Source: CAYGHG01 sp964349515
GTDB taxonomy: Bacteria; Oederibacteriota; PGYV01; CAYGHG01
Length of the DNA: 64,000 bases
Assembly: GCA_964349515.1 (NCBI GenBank)
Contig: CAYGHG010000002.1
Location: 1-64,000, forward strand
Direction: 5' to 3'
Position 1 is the first letter of the stretch, and each line of letters starts with the position of its first letter. The notes under the pieces were generated by a model. That model searched no databases. It was not told the origin of the DNA and was given only the letters and a program-made list of their open reading frames with translations. The position numbers and the translations under genes were made by a program. Positions 1 to 7,562 of this stretch are shown in pieces.

Positions 1-404
1 AGCAGGTCAGAAGCTTTAATTATCTTAATATTTTTATATCTTCCAATATCCAGCAGGTGGCTGTCTCCCGATATTATATAATCAGCATCAAACCCTGCTG
101 CCGCTTCTATTATCTTGTTGTCAGACGGGTCTGCCTTTACAACTTCAAGCTTCTCCGCAGGAGAAGCAACATGGAATTTCCGCCTTATTTGTCCTATTGT
201 CCTTATTATGAGTTCTTCATCCCATTCAAACTTCCTGCTAAGCACTTTCCTGAATTCTTCAAGTATGGCTTCTGATACCCCAAGCAGGCACTTTTCTGAT
301 TCAGCTTCCTCTATTATCTTCCTCACTATACCCGAAGGATATACATAAAACGAAATAAGAACAGAGGTATCAACGATGATTCTTGGATTTTTTCTTAAGC
401 TCAT
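1..404 (-). CDS. PIN-domain toxin of a type II toxin-antitoxin pair (partial, C-terminus outside window)
   Basis: Translating the minus strand from an ATG at 404 gives at least 134 residues, open to the window edge. The N-terminus reads RIIVDTSVLIS, with the first acidic residue of a PIN nuclease. A later stretch reads DPSDNKIIEAAAGFDADYII followed by SGDSHLL, the usual C-terminal acidic cluster of the 'putative toxin, PIN family' group. PIN toxins are Mg-dependent RNases. The ATG follows a GAGG at 414-417 and lies inside the last codons of the antitoxin gene (35-base overlap), so translational coupling is likely. The family is clear; the RNA target cannot be told, and the end of the protein is not visible. 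Confidence 0.85.
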   Translation of the reverse strand, partial: MSLRKNPRIIVDTSVLISFYVYPSGIVRKIIEEAESEKCLLGVSEAILEEFRKVLSRKFEWDEELIIRTIGQIRRKFHVASPAEKLEVVKADPSDNKIIEAAAGFDADYIISGDSHLLDIGRYKNIKIIKASDL

Positions 405-639
405 CCCTTTTTACCTCATGAACAGCCCTGTTTATTTCCTCTTCCGTTATGATGCCTTTTTTTCTGGCCTGTTCGGAAAGGGATGCGGACAAAAACTCAT
501 ACTCTTTTTTGTCACAGTACATTCTCACAGCCTCGCTGACTATAAAACTGCAGGATTTGTGTTCTTCACGCTGCAGCTTCTGAAGGGTTGCTGCCAGCTC
601 TGACGGCAGCGTAACGCTGATATTAACCGAGTTTCTCAT
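370..639 (-). CDS. Ribbon-helix-helix antitoxin (CopG/RelB-like)
   Basis: This is an 89-residue protein whose start, NISVTLPSELAATLQKL, is the beta-strand and first helix of a ribbon-helix-helix DNA-binding domain. It is followed by a second helix (SFIVSEAVRMYCDKKEY) and a charged C-terminal tail that would bind and neutralise the toxin. It is the first gene of the pair and overlaps the PIN toxin by 35 bases. AAGGAG sits just before the ATG. A near-perfect promoter with an AT-rich palindrome over the -10 box lies directly upstream, which fits autoregulation by the antitoxin or the complex, as is usual for RHH/PIN pairs. Confidence 0.85.
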   Translation of the reverse strand: MRNSVNISVTLPSELAATLQKLQREEHKSCSFIVSEAVRMYCDKKEYEFLSASLSEQARKKGIITEEEINRAVHEVKRDELKKKSKNHR

Positions 640-662
640 AAATACTCCTTTATGATATTATT

Positions 663-701
663 TTATAATATAATTATAACTGTCCTTTTACAAGATGTCA
701 A
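663..701 (-). promoter_or_regulatory. Consensus sigma-70 promoter with overlapping palindromic operator for the toxin-antitoxin pair
   Basis: Read on the minus strand: TTGACA (701-696), a 17-base spacer, then TATAAT (678-673), both hexamers perfect. The -10 box is embedded in TTATAAT-ATA-ATTATAA (663-679), an exact inverted repeat with a 3-base centre. This is a plausible operator for the ribbon-helix-helix antitoxin. The promoter is read directly from sequence; the operator role is inferred. Confidence 0.75.
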
Positions 702-779
702 TCAAATTCCGGAAAAAACAACCCGTTGTTTTTTTATCTCTCTTGTGTTTTAATCTTTTTAGGAAAAAAGGAGGATGCT

Positions 780-1193
780 ATGGAGCCTAAAAAGATGAAA
801 GATGAAGACAACGTAGATTTCATAAACTTAATCCTGATGTTAAACCAGAATGCCCTCATATCACTCGGCGAAGCCGCCCGTTTCGTGGGCGGCATTAAAA
901 ACGCAAACCTGCCCCACGCCCGACAGGCGATAAGCATGCTCAAAGCCATACAGGATAAATCCAAAAACAACCTTACACCCGGGGAGACAAAGCTTTTATT
1001 CAGGCTGTTAGGCGAGCTTCAGGCTAAATACGTGAAAGCAGCCGGGCTTGACAAGACCTACGCCCAGAAAAGCCCTGAGGAAAAAAAGAAACAGGACAAT
1101 GTCCTTCACTCCGCGCTTGATAAAATGGACGACAACGCGCTCGCTTCGCTTTTAAGCGAGCTTAAAAAACACTCAGATGATAAGGGAAACTAA
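780..1193 (+). CDS. DUF1844 domain protein
   Basis: This 137-residue, soluble, mainly helical protein has no signal peptide. The stretch DFINLILMLNQNALISLGEA, followed by NLPHARQAISMLKAIQDKSKNNL and a leucine-rich helix, matches the DUF1844 layout (a helix rich in small residues, a 'LARQ.I..L..L..KT..NL' segment, then 'LL..LL..LR..Y'). The start was set at 780 because AAAAGGAGG lies 5 bases upstream; an in-frame ATG 54 bases earlier lacks a ribosome site. The 3' end overlaps the next gene by 17 bases. The family has no established biochemical function. Confidence 0.7.
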   Translation: MEPKKMKDEDNVDFINLILMLNQNALISLGEAARFVGGIKNANLPHARQAISMLKAIQDKSKNNLTPGETKLLFRLLGELQAKYVKAAGLDKTYAQKSPEEKKKQDNVLHSALDKMDDNALASLLSELKKHSDDKGN

Positions 1194-1680
1194 CGTAACA
1201 AAGATAGGGGTAATCTCCGATACCCACATCCCCTCACGCGTGCAGACTCTTCCGCCTGCAGTTTTTAAAGTGTTTTCCGGTTGTGATTTTATCATACACT
1301 GCGGCGACGCTGTTGAAGAGATTGTTTTCACCGGGCTTGAAGCCATAGCCCCGGTTTACGCCGTAAAGGGAAATATGGACACACTTCCCCTTCAAAAACC
1401 GGAAAAACTTGTACTTGAAATAAACGCAGCATACGTACTGGGCGCTTCTCACGGCCACCAAAGCCCTTTTGGCATAAAAGACAGGCTCATCAAAGAATTC
1501 GCCTCAGAAAAACCCTCTCTTATTATCTTCGGCCACACACACGTCCCTGAAATCTCACAATACAGCGGCTACAGATTCTTTAACCCGGGCAGCCCCTGTT
1601 GCGGAAGGGACGGGGCCAACTCAGTGGGCATCATAAATGTCACCGGCAGCGGGATATTCCCGGAGATTATTAATCTTTAA
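1177..1680 (+). CDS. YfcE/MJ0936-type metallophosphoesterase
   Basis: The protein has 167 residues, the usual size for this family of small calcineurin-like phosphodiesterases. All metal-ligand motifs are visible in order: SDTH near residue 15, HCGD near 42, KGNMD near 64, SHGH near 91 and FGHTHVP near 119. Members hydrolyse phosphodiester model substrates using Mn or Ni; natural substrates are mostly unknown. The gene overlaps the DUF1844 gene and both probably share one transcript. The ribosome site before ATG 1177 is weak, so translation may depend on coupling. Confidence 0.85.
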   Translation: MIRETNVTKIGVISDTHIPSRVQTLPPAVFKVFSGCDFIIHCGDAVEEIVFTGLEAIAPVYAVKGNMDTLPLQKPEKLVLEINAAYVLGASHGHQSPFGIKDRLIKEFASEKPSLIIFGHTHVPEISQYSGYRFFNPGSPCCGRDGANSVGIINVTGSGIFPEIINL

Positions 1681-1763
1681 TAAATACAGGGCTATTGTGG
1701 ACTTTACACATAAAAAACATCAACCAACCCAGAAAAACCCTTTATTTTATAGGTGATTTTTAC

Positions 1764-1794
1764 TGTTGATAAGCCTGTGCATAAGTGTGGATAA
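1764..1794. promoter_or_regulatory. Cluster of three DnaA-box-like 9-mers
   Basis: Three same-orientation 9-mers lie between two convergent genes: TGTTGATAA (1764-1772), TGTGCATAA (1776-1784) and TGTGGATAA (1786-1794). The last is the exact complement of the E. coli consensus TTATCCACA; the other two differ by one base each. The spacing pattern (last two at a 10-base period) also occurs in the dnaA-dnaN region of this window. There is no gene in this gap. Read directly; function inferred. Confidence 0.55.
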
Positions 1795-1813
1795 ATTGTG
1801 GGTTTTTTCTTTT

Positions 1814-2029
1814 TTATTTCAAAGGCCTTTTTAAGTTCCTCAACTTCCTCTTTTTTTCCTCTTCAGCGTTGAGTATGTCGTGTTCTTTATCCAGCAGTAC
1901 CTTATTAAAGGGTTTGTCGGGTTTTTTTTCCTTTGGTTTCGGCCTGCCTTTTGCGGTGTGTTCGCCGTCTATGCGCATCTGGTCTGCGCCGTAGCCTGCG
2001 GGCTGTACTCTTCTGATTGAGTCTGCCAT
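1814..2029 (-). CDS. Small basic hypothetical protein
   Basis: A 71-residue, strongly charged protein rich in Lys, Arg and Glu, with the C-terminal half KKPDKPFNKVLLDKEHDI followed by a Lys/Arg-rich helix. No membrane segment, signal peptide or recognisable domain is seen. It starts 10 bases after the aroE stop, with AAGGGGG before the ATG, so it is probably the last gene of the long minus-strand operon. I do not recognise the family. Its composition could suit nucleic-acid binding, but that is only a guess. Confidence 0.5.
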   Translation of the reverse strand: MADSIRRVQPAGYGADQMRIDGEHTAKGRPKPKEKKPDKPFNKVLLDKEHDILNAEEEKKRKLRNLKRPLK

Positions 2030-2039
2030 AAAGGCCCCC

Positions 2040-2876
2040 TTATTTTTTAAAATAAGCCTTCAGTTTCCCTGATATCAGATTGTAATCGGATTTTTTTCCC
2101 GTCCACAGCTTAAAAGCTTCCATCCCCTGGAGTATAAGCATATCAAGGCCGTTAATTGCCTTCGCGCCGAGCTTTTTTGCGTTTAAAAGAAGGGGGGTTT
2201 TCTCCGGGTTGTAGATGATGTCATACACCACGCACCCTTTTTTCAGTTTTTTGATTTTATAAGGGTGCTTTTTTCCGTCCATGCCGACAGAGGTCGCGTT
2301 TATCACCAGGTCAGCGCGCGCGAATATCGCGTCCTTGTCCGATGAGGGTTTCAGATCGCCTGTAATTACATTTCTTAATTTCAGTTTTTTGACGAGATTT
2401 TCAATCATCGGTATGTCTATGTTAAAAACGTAAAATTCTTTCGGCTTCATCGCGTTTATGCAGTAGCCCAAAGCGTGCGCGGCGCCTCCGGCCCCGAGCA
2501 TCACCACTTTTTTATTTTTAAGATTGATCCTGTTTTTTTTCAGCGTCTGCATAAAACCCAGATAGTCGGTGTTGTAACCCGTGAGTTTTCCGCCGCTGTT
2601 TACCACCGTGTTCACCGCCCCTATGGCGCGGGCCGCCCTGTCAATGCGGTCAAGGTGCTTCATGACAGCGTGCTTGTGGGGTATGGTAACATTGATTCCC
2701 CTTATGTTTTCTTTTCTCACCCTTTTTACCATTGCCCCGGTATTTTCCGGCTTTGTTTCAAAAACCAGGTATTCCCAGTTCATCTTCTTTTTTTTAAAAA
2801 CAGAGTTGTGCATCAGCGGCGAGAGGGTGTGGGACAGAGGGTATCCTATTATTCCGGTAACGGTTTTTTTCTTCAT
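2040..2876 (-). CDS. aroE: Shikimate dehydrogenase
   Basis: AroE reduces 3-dehydroshikimate to shikimate with NADPH in the pathway to chorismate. The 278-residue length is typical. The shikimate-binding segment GIIGYPLSHTLSPLMHN is near residue 9, NVTIPHK near 62 (catalytic Lys), GAVNTVV near 86, GYNTDYLGF near 99 and the NADP-binding loop GAGGAAHA near 128. AAGGGG precedes the ATG. It lies 20 bases after the pmbA stop and no other aro gene is nearby, so the operon is functionally mixed. Confidence 0.95.
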   Translation of the reverse strand: MKKKTVTGIIGYPLSHTLSPLMHNSVFKKKKMNWEYLVFETKPENTGAMVKRVRKENIRGINVTIPHKHAVMKHLDRIDRAARAIGAVNTVVNSGGKLTGYNTDYLGFMQTLKKNRINLKNKKVVMLGAGGAAHALGYCINAMKPKEFYVFNIDIPMIENLVKKLKLRNVITGDLKPSSDKDAIFARADLVINATSVGMDGKKHPYKIKKLKKGCVVYDIIYNPEKTPLLLNAKKLGAKAINGLDMLILQGMEAFKLWTGKKSDYNLISGKLKAYFKK

Positions 2877-2895
2877 CTTTGCCCCTTAAAAAAAA

Positions 2896-4218
2896 TTATG
2901 TGCCTGCGAGCATTATGCCTTCCGTGTAAATCACGGGAGCGCCCGTGCCGCCGTAAAATACCGGCTCACCGCAGGTTTTTATGGTTCTCTCAAGTATATC
3001 CTTAATATTTCCCGTAATCAAACATTCTTTTACGGATTTTACCCTGTTTCCTTTTTCCAGAATCCAGCCATTAATGCCGAGCGAAAAGTTTCCGGACACA
3101 GGGTCCGCGGTGTGAAGCCCCATCAGGGAATTAACGTAAAGCCCTGAAGCGTTTTTTAAAAATTCTTCAGGGTTCTCTCTGCTTCCCGCGATATAAAAAT
3201 TTGAAGGCCCGGGTTCGGGCATTGATTTGAAATCCTGCCTCAAGCTGTTGCCGGAAGGCGCAGCGCCGAGGGAGGCGGCGTAAATCCTGTCTGATATAAA
3301 ACCGCTGTATGTTCCCCTGTCTATCAGAACCTTGTTTGCTCCCGGCGTTCCTTCCGCGTCAAACGGGAAACTGCCGGCGTGAAGCCCGAGCAGCGCGTCA
3401 TCGCGGAGGCTGAATTCTTTTGAGGCGGTCTTGTCTCCGATTACAAGATTTGAAAGAAGTGACTTTCCCTTTGCTATGTTTCCCGCGTGAAATATGCGCG
3501 ACAACAGCCACGCAATGTCGCACCCCGTATAATCGGGGAATATGAGATTGTACCTGCCTGTGGCCACAGGCCCGCCGCCGAGCAGCGCAGCCGCCCTGCA
3601 GCCTGCCGCCGCGGCTGTTTCGGCGGTATTTAACGCGTCAAAACTGCAAGACTGGCTGTAAACATCCGCGACTTCGGTATTCTCCCCCTCTGAGGCAACC
3701 GCGGAAGCCATAACAGAGTAAAAAGTCTTTTTATACTTATAAGCGCCCCCTGAAGTATCCGCAAAATAAACAGAAGTAATGACGTCTTTAAAAACCGCAT
3801 CTCTGACGTGCCTGACGCTTTTTTCCGATTTTTTTACCGCGGCTTCAAACTCAAGGACGGTATTTTTTCTTGTTTCATTTGTTATTTTATCATGGCCGCC
3901 GCCTTCGGTCATAACAGAGGCAGGCTGCGAAAACCCCGCCGGAAAATACCCCTCATACCCTTCTATAAAAGCGGAATCAAGCGCCGCTGAAGCGGCTTTT
4001 GCAAGGCCTTCCCCGGTAAGGTCGGTGGTGTAGGAAAAACCCATCCTGCCGCCTTTAAAAACCCTTATGCCCGCGCCTGCAGAAACCGCTGATTTTATTC
4101 TTTCAATTTCACCCTCGTCGGCCGCGGCTTCGTTTTCCTCAGAACGGGAAATGTATATGTCCCCTTTTGCGGAGTTTTTTTCTATTTTTAAAAGTACCTC
4201 TTTTATTGCGCTTTCCAA
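2896..4218 (-). CDS. pmbA: TldE/PmbA-family protease subunit
   Basis: This 440-residue protein belongs to the TldD/PmbA family, best known for TldD-TldE, a metalloprotease that matures small peptides and degrades unfolded substrates. The N-terminal part contains the family's GIRVFKGGRMGFSYTTDL strand. The C-terminal part contains FPFDAEGTPGANKVLIDRGT and GLYVNSLMGLHTADPVSGNF, typical of the PmbA/TldE side. No HExxxH motif is present, as expected for TldE, whose partner TldD carries the metal site. No tldD is seen in this window. UUG start with GGGAGGG 4 bases upstream. It overlaps rsmE by 16 bases. Confidence 0.85.
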   Translation of the reverse strand: MESAIKEVLLKIEKNSAKGDIYISRSEENEAAADEGEIERIKSAVSAGAGIRVFKGGRMGFSYTTDLTGEGLAKAASAALDSAFIEGYEGYFPAGFSQPASVMTEGGGHDKITNETRKNTVLEFEAAVKKSEKSVRHVRDAVFKDVITSVYFADTSGGAYKYKKTFYSVMASAVASEGENTEVADVYSQSCSFDALNTAETAAAAGCRAAALLGGGPVATGRYNLIFPDYTGCDIAWLLSRIFHAGNIAKGKSLLSNLVIGDKTASKEFSLRDDALLGLHAGSFPFDAEGTPGANKVLIDRGTYSGFISDRIYAASLGAAPSGNSLRQDFKSMPEPGPSNFYIAGSRENPEEFLKNASGLYVNSLMGLHTADPVSGNFSLGINGWILEKGNRVKSVKECLITGNIKDILERTIKTCGEPVFYGGTGAPVIYTEGIMLAGT

Positions 4219-4955
4219 TTATCCCTCCCGGCGTACATTGAAACCATACAGCAAACGGCGGGTGCCGCTGTTTCAGCTCTTAAGATATTTTTTCCGAGGC
4301 TCACAGGGATAAAACCCTCTTTTATGAAAGAGAGCGCCTCTTCTTCCTCAAATCCGCCCTCAGGCCCTATGGCAAAAACCACGCCCCTGCCGGAACCCTT
4401 TGCCTCTTCCAGGCAGTCTGTTATGTACTTTTCTTTTTCGTTTTCATATACAAGAATTTTTAAAACTCCTTCACCGGAGTCCGCCTCCGAAGGGCTTTTT
4501 ATGAAATTTTTTATCACAGGTATGGAAATCCTGCCGCACTGCTTGACGGCGGTGTACACAATCTTTTCCCAGCGCTCTTTTTTGCTTCTGTCTTCTTTTG
4601 CCTTTACCACGCTGCGCCGCGCTTCATAGGGGATTATTACGTCCGCACCCGCTTCCGTCAGTTTTTCTATCACGCTGTCCATCGGGCTGTTTTTGATTAA
4701 GGAAACTATTGCGGATATTTTCGGCCTTCCTGTTTCAGCCTCTTTTATCAGTTTTTTTACCCTTACTATTACCTCTTTACCCTCCCTGTCTATTGCCTCT
4801 ATCTCTCCCTCATATTCTCCGAAAGAAGGGTTAAATACATTGATGTCATCGTTCTCCTGCATTCTGAGCACTTTTGTAATATGCCCGTAATCGCCCCCTT
4901 TTATTGTCGCGAGGTCAAACCTGACCTCATGCGCGAAAAATCTTTTTTCCCCCAT
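4203..4955 (-). CDS. rsmE: 16S rRNA (uracil1498-N3)-methyltransferase
   Basis: RsmE is a SPOUT methyltransferase that methylates N3 of U1498 in the decoding region of 16S rRNA. The 250-residue length fits. The N-terminal RNA-binding part contains HITKVLRMQENDDINVF. The C-terminal knot contains FAIGPEGGFEEEEA and VSLGKNILRAETAA, the family signatures for cofactor binding. It begins 2 bases after the preceding lipoprotein gene and overlaps pmbA, so all three are probably co-transcribed. No separate ribosome site is evident. Confidence 0.95.
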   Translation of the reverse strand: MGEKRFFAHEVRFDLATIKGGDYGHITKVLRMQENDDINVFNPSFGEYEGEIEAIDREGKEVIVRVKKLIKEAETGRPKISAIVSLIKNSPMDSVIEKLTEAGADVIIPYEARRSVVKAKEDRSKKERWEKIVYTAVKQCGRISIPVIKNFIKSPSEADSGEGVLKILVYENEKEKYITDCLEEAKGSGRGVVFAIGPEGGFEEEEALSFIKEGFIPVSLGKNILRAETAAPAVCCMVSMYAGRDNWKAQ

Positions 4956-4957
4956 AA

Positions 4958-5863
4958 TCAGTGTTTGAGAAAAACTGAAATCTTCTTCATCCTGACCGCG
5001 GCTATTTTATCTCCCGACGCTTCCGCGGGCCCGAATGCTTCAATTCTCCCCTCTCCTTCCCCGTAGTTTGCAAATGTCCTGAGAACAGCGCCCGAAGCAT
5101 AGTCCGCCTCTGTAATCCCGCTGCTGTGCGGCATGTATATCCTGTCACCTGTTACACCGAAACCGGTGAAAAGAAAGGTGAAAGACATACTGCCGGCCTG
5201 CGCTCCCGCGGATGTAAAGCGCACTATCCGCCTGGTTCCCCTGTCAGCCACGAGCACGTTTCCCGAGTGGTGCACTTCTATGTCGGATATTTCCACTATG
5301 CCTGTTGTGTCAAAAACAGCGTCGTGCGTAACAGCTCCGCCAAGCGCCGCGGACATAACCGCTGATTTTAAATAACGCCTGACCTCCGGAGCGCCGGGCT
5401 CCGTTGACGCGATGTAAAGATATGTGTTGTCGCACGCTATTTTTCCCGCGCTCTGCGGCACAGATACCACCTTTGACACGCTTATGTCAGGCACTGCCGC
5501 GAAAACCTGCAGGTTGTGGGTGTTGGCGTCCGTTATGTAAATATATGAGCCGTCAAAACAGATGCCGGCGGGGTTGTCAAGTATGGGGTAATCCGTCCCC
5601 GAAATATTTATGCTGCCGGCCCAGCTGTAAGACTCGCTGCCGCCTATCTTGTGCGCGCGGCCGCCTATGGTGTCCACGAGGAAAACATCACTGCCGTTAA
5701 AAACAAAATCGCCTATGGAAAACAGCGAAGAATCGGTCATATTTCCGGTGAATTCAAAGCCGTAAAAATTGGAAGCCTTGGGGTCTGTCGGGTTTACCCT
5801 GTCAAGCGGCACGCACCCCGATAGATAAAAACAAAACAGGGCCAAAACAATTGTTTTTTTCAT
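4958..5863 (-). CDS. Beta-propeller (NHL-like) lipoprotein, copy 2
   Basis: The protein starts MKKTIVLALFCFYLSGC, a lipoprotein signal with Cys17 as the lipidated residue. It continues with the motif DRVNPTDPKASNFYG, shared with the paralogue at 6663-7553. The rest is a series of strand-rich repeats of the kind '..DGSYIYITDANTHNLQVF..' and '..VLVADRGTRRIVRF..', which resemble NHL/six-bladed propeller blades. About 301 residues. The start was placed at ATG 5863, where GAGGTGG sits upstream, rather than the in-frame GTG 9 bases earlier. It directly follows a TPR/membrane-tail gene. Likely anchored in an envelope membrane; ligand unknown. Confidence 0.75.
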   Translation of the reverse strand: MKKTIVLALFCFYLSGCVPLDRVNPTDPKASNFYGFEFTGNMTDSSLFSIGDFVFNGSDVFLVDTIGGRAHKIGGSESYSWAGSINISGTDYPILDNPAGICFDGSYIYITDANTHNLQVFAAVPDISVSKVVSVPQSAGKIACDNTYLYIASTEPGAPEVRRYLKSAVMSAALGGAVTHDAVFDTTGIVEISDIEVHHSGNVLVADRGTRRIVRFTSAGAQAGSMSFTFLFTGFGVTGDRIYMPHSSGITEADYASGAVLRTFANYGEGEGRIEAFGPAEASGDKIAAVRMKKISVFLKH

Positions 5864-5865
5864 AA

Positions 5866-6660
5866 TCACCACCTCAGCGCCAGGCCGAGCCCGGCCCTTT
5901 CGGGATTAATTTCAAAAGCCACCATCCTCGCCTCGGGCGAATCGTAATGCATGCCGGCGTCAATTATTGAAAAGGCGTAAGCCACACCGGTGATAATGCC
6001 CCATGTAAGCGCTGTGGTCCAAGCATCCTGCGCCGCTTTATAGGCCAGCTCCTGATTGTCGTTTGTGATTAAATATTTTTCGTATTTTACCTTTTCCTCG
6101 CCTGCAAAATACACGGTAAGCCCGGCTGACAATGCGGTAGCCGCTATGAAACCCGCGGCTTTTAAAGGCTGGTTGTTGTGAAACTGCCCCCACCCCGGGA
6201 CTATAGAGCGTATCAGGGAATCAGACATCTCGCGCTTTTCCTGTTTTTTTTCCCTCTGCCTCATTATGTTGGCGTAGTATTCCACAAAATCCGCGGTCTC
6301 TTTGTCGCTTTTGTCAAGCTCATGGGCTTTTAAGAAGAAATTATAGGCCTGCCCGTGCCTTCCGAGTTTGTTATAGCAGAATGCGAGTTTTTTCCAGCCG
6401 GGGGCGAAATCAGGCTTTAGTTTTACCACTGCCGCATAATAACGCGCCGCTTTGTCGTAAAGTTTGGAGGCGTACAGTTTCTCGGCTGCTGTGAAATACT
6501 GCCTGGGCTTGACCTCATTTTGTGCAAAAAGCGGCGCAGAGGAAGAAGGCTGCCCCGAAGGGTTTGAAATAACCGCTTTGGGCCGCTCCGCCGCGTACAG
6601 CACCGCGGAAAAAAACAGCGCCGATAAAACGATTAAACTTGGTGCCAAAATTTTTTTCAT
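5866..6660 (-). CDS. TPR protein with DUF5683-like membrane tail, copy 2
   Basis: The 264-residue protein has a signal peptide (MKKILAPSLIVLSALFFSAV), then TPR-type helices around 55-130 (YDKAARYYAAVVKLKPDFA, HGQAYNFFLKAHELDKSD). The motif SIVPGWGQFHNNQPLKAAGF near 152 leads into two hydrophobic segments. The 'PG.GQF.N..P.KA' motif is typical of DUF5683-type domains. It probably sits in an envelope membrane with the TPRs in the periplasm. It is paired with the lipoprotein gene that follows 2 bases later, and the same pair recurs upstream (6663-8393). The function is unknown; a scaffold for envelope proteins is a reasonable guess. Confidence 0.65.
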   Translation of the reverse strand: MKKILAPSLIVLSALFFSAVLYAAERPKAVISNPSGQPSSSAPLFAQNEVKPRQYFTAAEKLYASKLYDKAARYYAAVVKLKPDFAPGWKKLAFCYNKLGRHGQAYNFFLKAHELDKSDKETADFVEYYANIMRQREKKQEKREMSDSLIRSIVPGWGQFHNNQPLKAAGFIAATALSAGLTVYFAGEEKVKYEKYLITNDNQELAYKAAQDAWTTALTWGIITGVAYAFSIIDAGMHYDSPEARMVAFEINPERAGLGLALRW

Positions 6661-6662
6661 TT

Positions 6663-7553
6663 TCAGTTCCCGAATATTTTAATAGTTACCCCGTCCGCTA
6701 TATAAATATACATTGAAGCAGGATAATATGCAATAGCTCTTCCGTTTAATATCCTGCCCGGCCCCTCGCCGTAATCCCCCCACTTTTGAATAACAGAGAG
6801 GTTTTCATCGGCCCTGTAAACAGACTGCGCCGACAAAAACTGCACCGAGCCTCCGGCAGCGGCGCAGTCAACAAGAGGCGCAGCGTGCCTGTAAACGCCG
6901 GCCGGAGAAAGCGACTGCGAAAACCTCGCCACTACGCGCCCGTCAAGGGTATTTGAAACATATATGTAATTTCCCGCGGCAAATATCCTGCCCGGCACAA
7001 ACTCTCCGTAAGCGGTAAAACTTAAAACAGCGCTGTCAGCCACAGAACCGTCAGAAGATAAATAAGCGCAGAGCCTTCTGTCTATATTATTTGTCGCGTA
7101 AACGCGGGTGCCGGAGGCCGTAATGTATGTGGTGTCGGCGCCTGTTATGTAGTTTAGCGGCCATGAGGTAAATACACCAGCAGGCGAGAGTTTTTGAATA
7201 ATGTGCTGGGAGTCAGAGGCGTAAACATTGCCGGCTGAATCCGCAGTCACGGAAGTAATGGAGGTAAACATGCCCGTGCCTGTGCCTCCCGCGCCGAAGA
7301 TTTCCGGCACTCCGCCAGCAGCGGGGATTTTAACAACGCAGCCTCCCGTGCCCTCCTTTACAGCGCCCAGCACGATGCTGCTGCCGGATACCGCCATGTC
7401 TTTCATTTCAATGTCAGAGGGCACAAAAAGAGTGCCCTTGTATGTTATGCCGCCGTAGTTGTCAGACGAGGGGTCATAGGGGTTGTCCCTTTTCAGTTCG
7501 CTGCAGGAAAACATCAGCATCGCGCACGCACAGGCGGTTATTATTTTTTTCAC
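6663..7553 (-). CDS. Beta-propeller (NHL-like) lipoprotein, copy 1
   Basis: A 296-residue predicted lipoprotein: hydrophobic start MKKIITACACAMLMFSC with Cys17, then ELKRDNPYDPSSDNYGG, clearly related to DRVNPTDPKASNFYG of the paralogue. The remainder has repeated strand motifs such as NVYASDSQHIIQKLSP, YIYVSNTLDGRVVARF and YIYIADGVTIKIFG, consistent with a propeller. Near the end both copies share WGDYGEGPGRI / ANYGEGEGRI. The GUG start follows GAGGAGG. It lies 10 bases after the gene for the first TPR/membrane-tail protein. Family-level function unknown. Confidence 0.7.
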   Translation of the reverse strand: MKKIITACACAMLMFSCSELKRDNPYDPSSDNYGGITYKGTLFVPSDIEMKDMAVSGSSIVLGAVKEGTGGCVVKIPAAGGVPEIFGAGGTGTGMFTSITSVTADSAGNVYASDSQHIIQKLSPAGVFTSWPLNYITGADTTYITASGTRVYATNNIDRRLCAYLSSDGSVADSAVLSFTAYGEFVPGRIFAAGNYIYVSNTLDGRVVARFSQSLSPAGVYRHAAPLVDCAAAGGSVQFLSAQSVYRADENLSVIQKWGDYGEGPGRILNGRAIAYYPASMYIYIADGVTIKIFGN

Positions 7554-7562
7554 GCAGCCTCC

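Noticed and set aside
1681..1813. Main replication origin at the 1.76 kb DnaA-box trio
   Set aside because: No AT-rich unwinding stretch or dnaA/dnaN neighbours; the dnaA-dnaN gap is a better origin. Kept only as a DnaA-binding cluster.
2475..3005. 176-codon plus-strand reading frame over aroE
   Set aside because: Antisense to a clear shikimate dehydrogenase; no ribosome site or known pattern.
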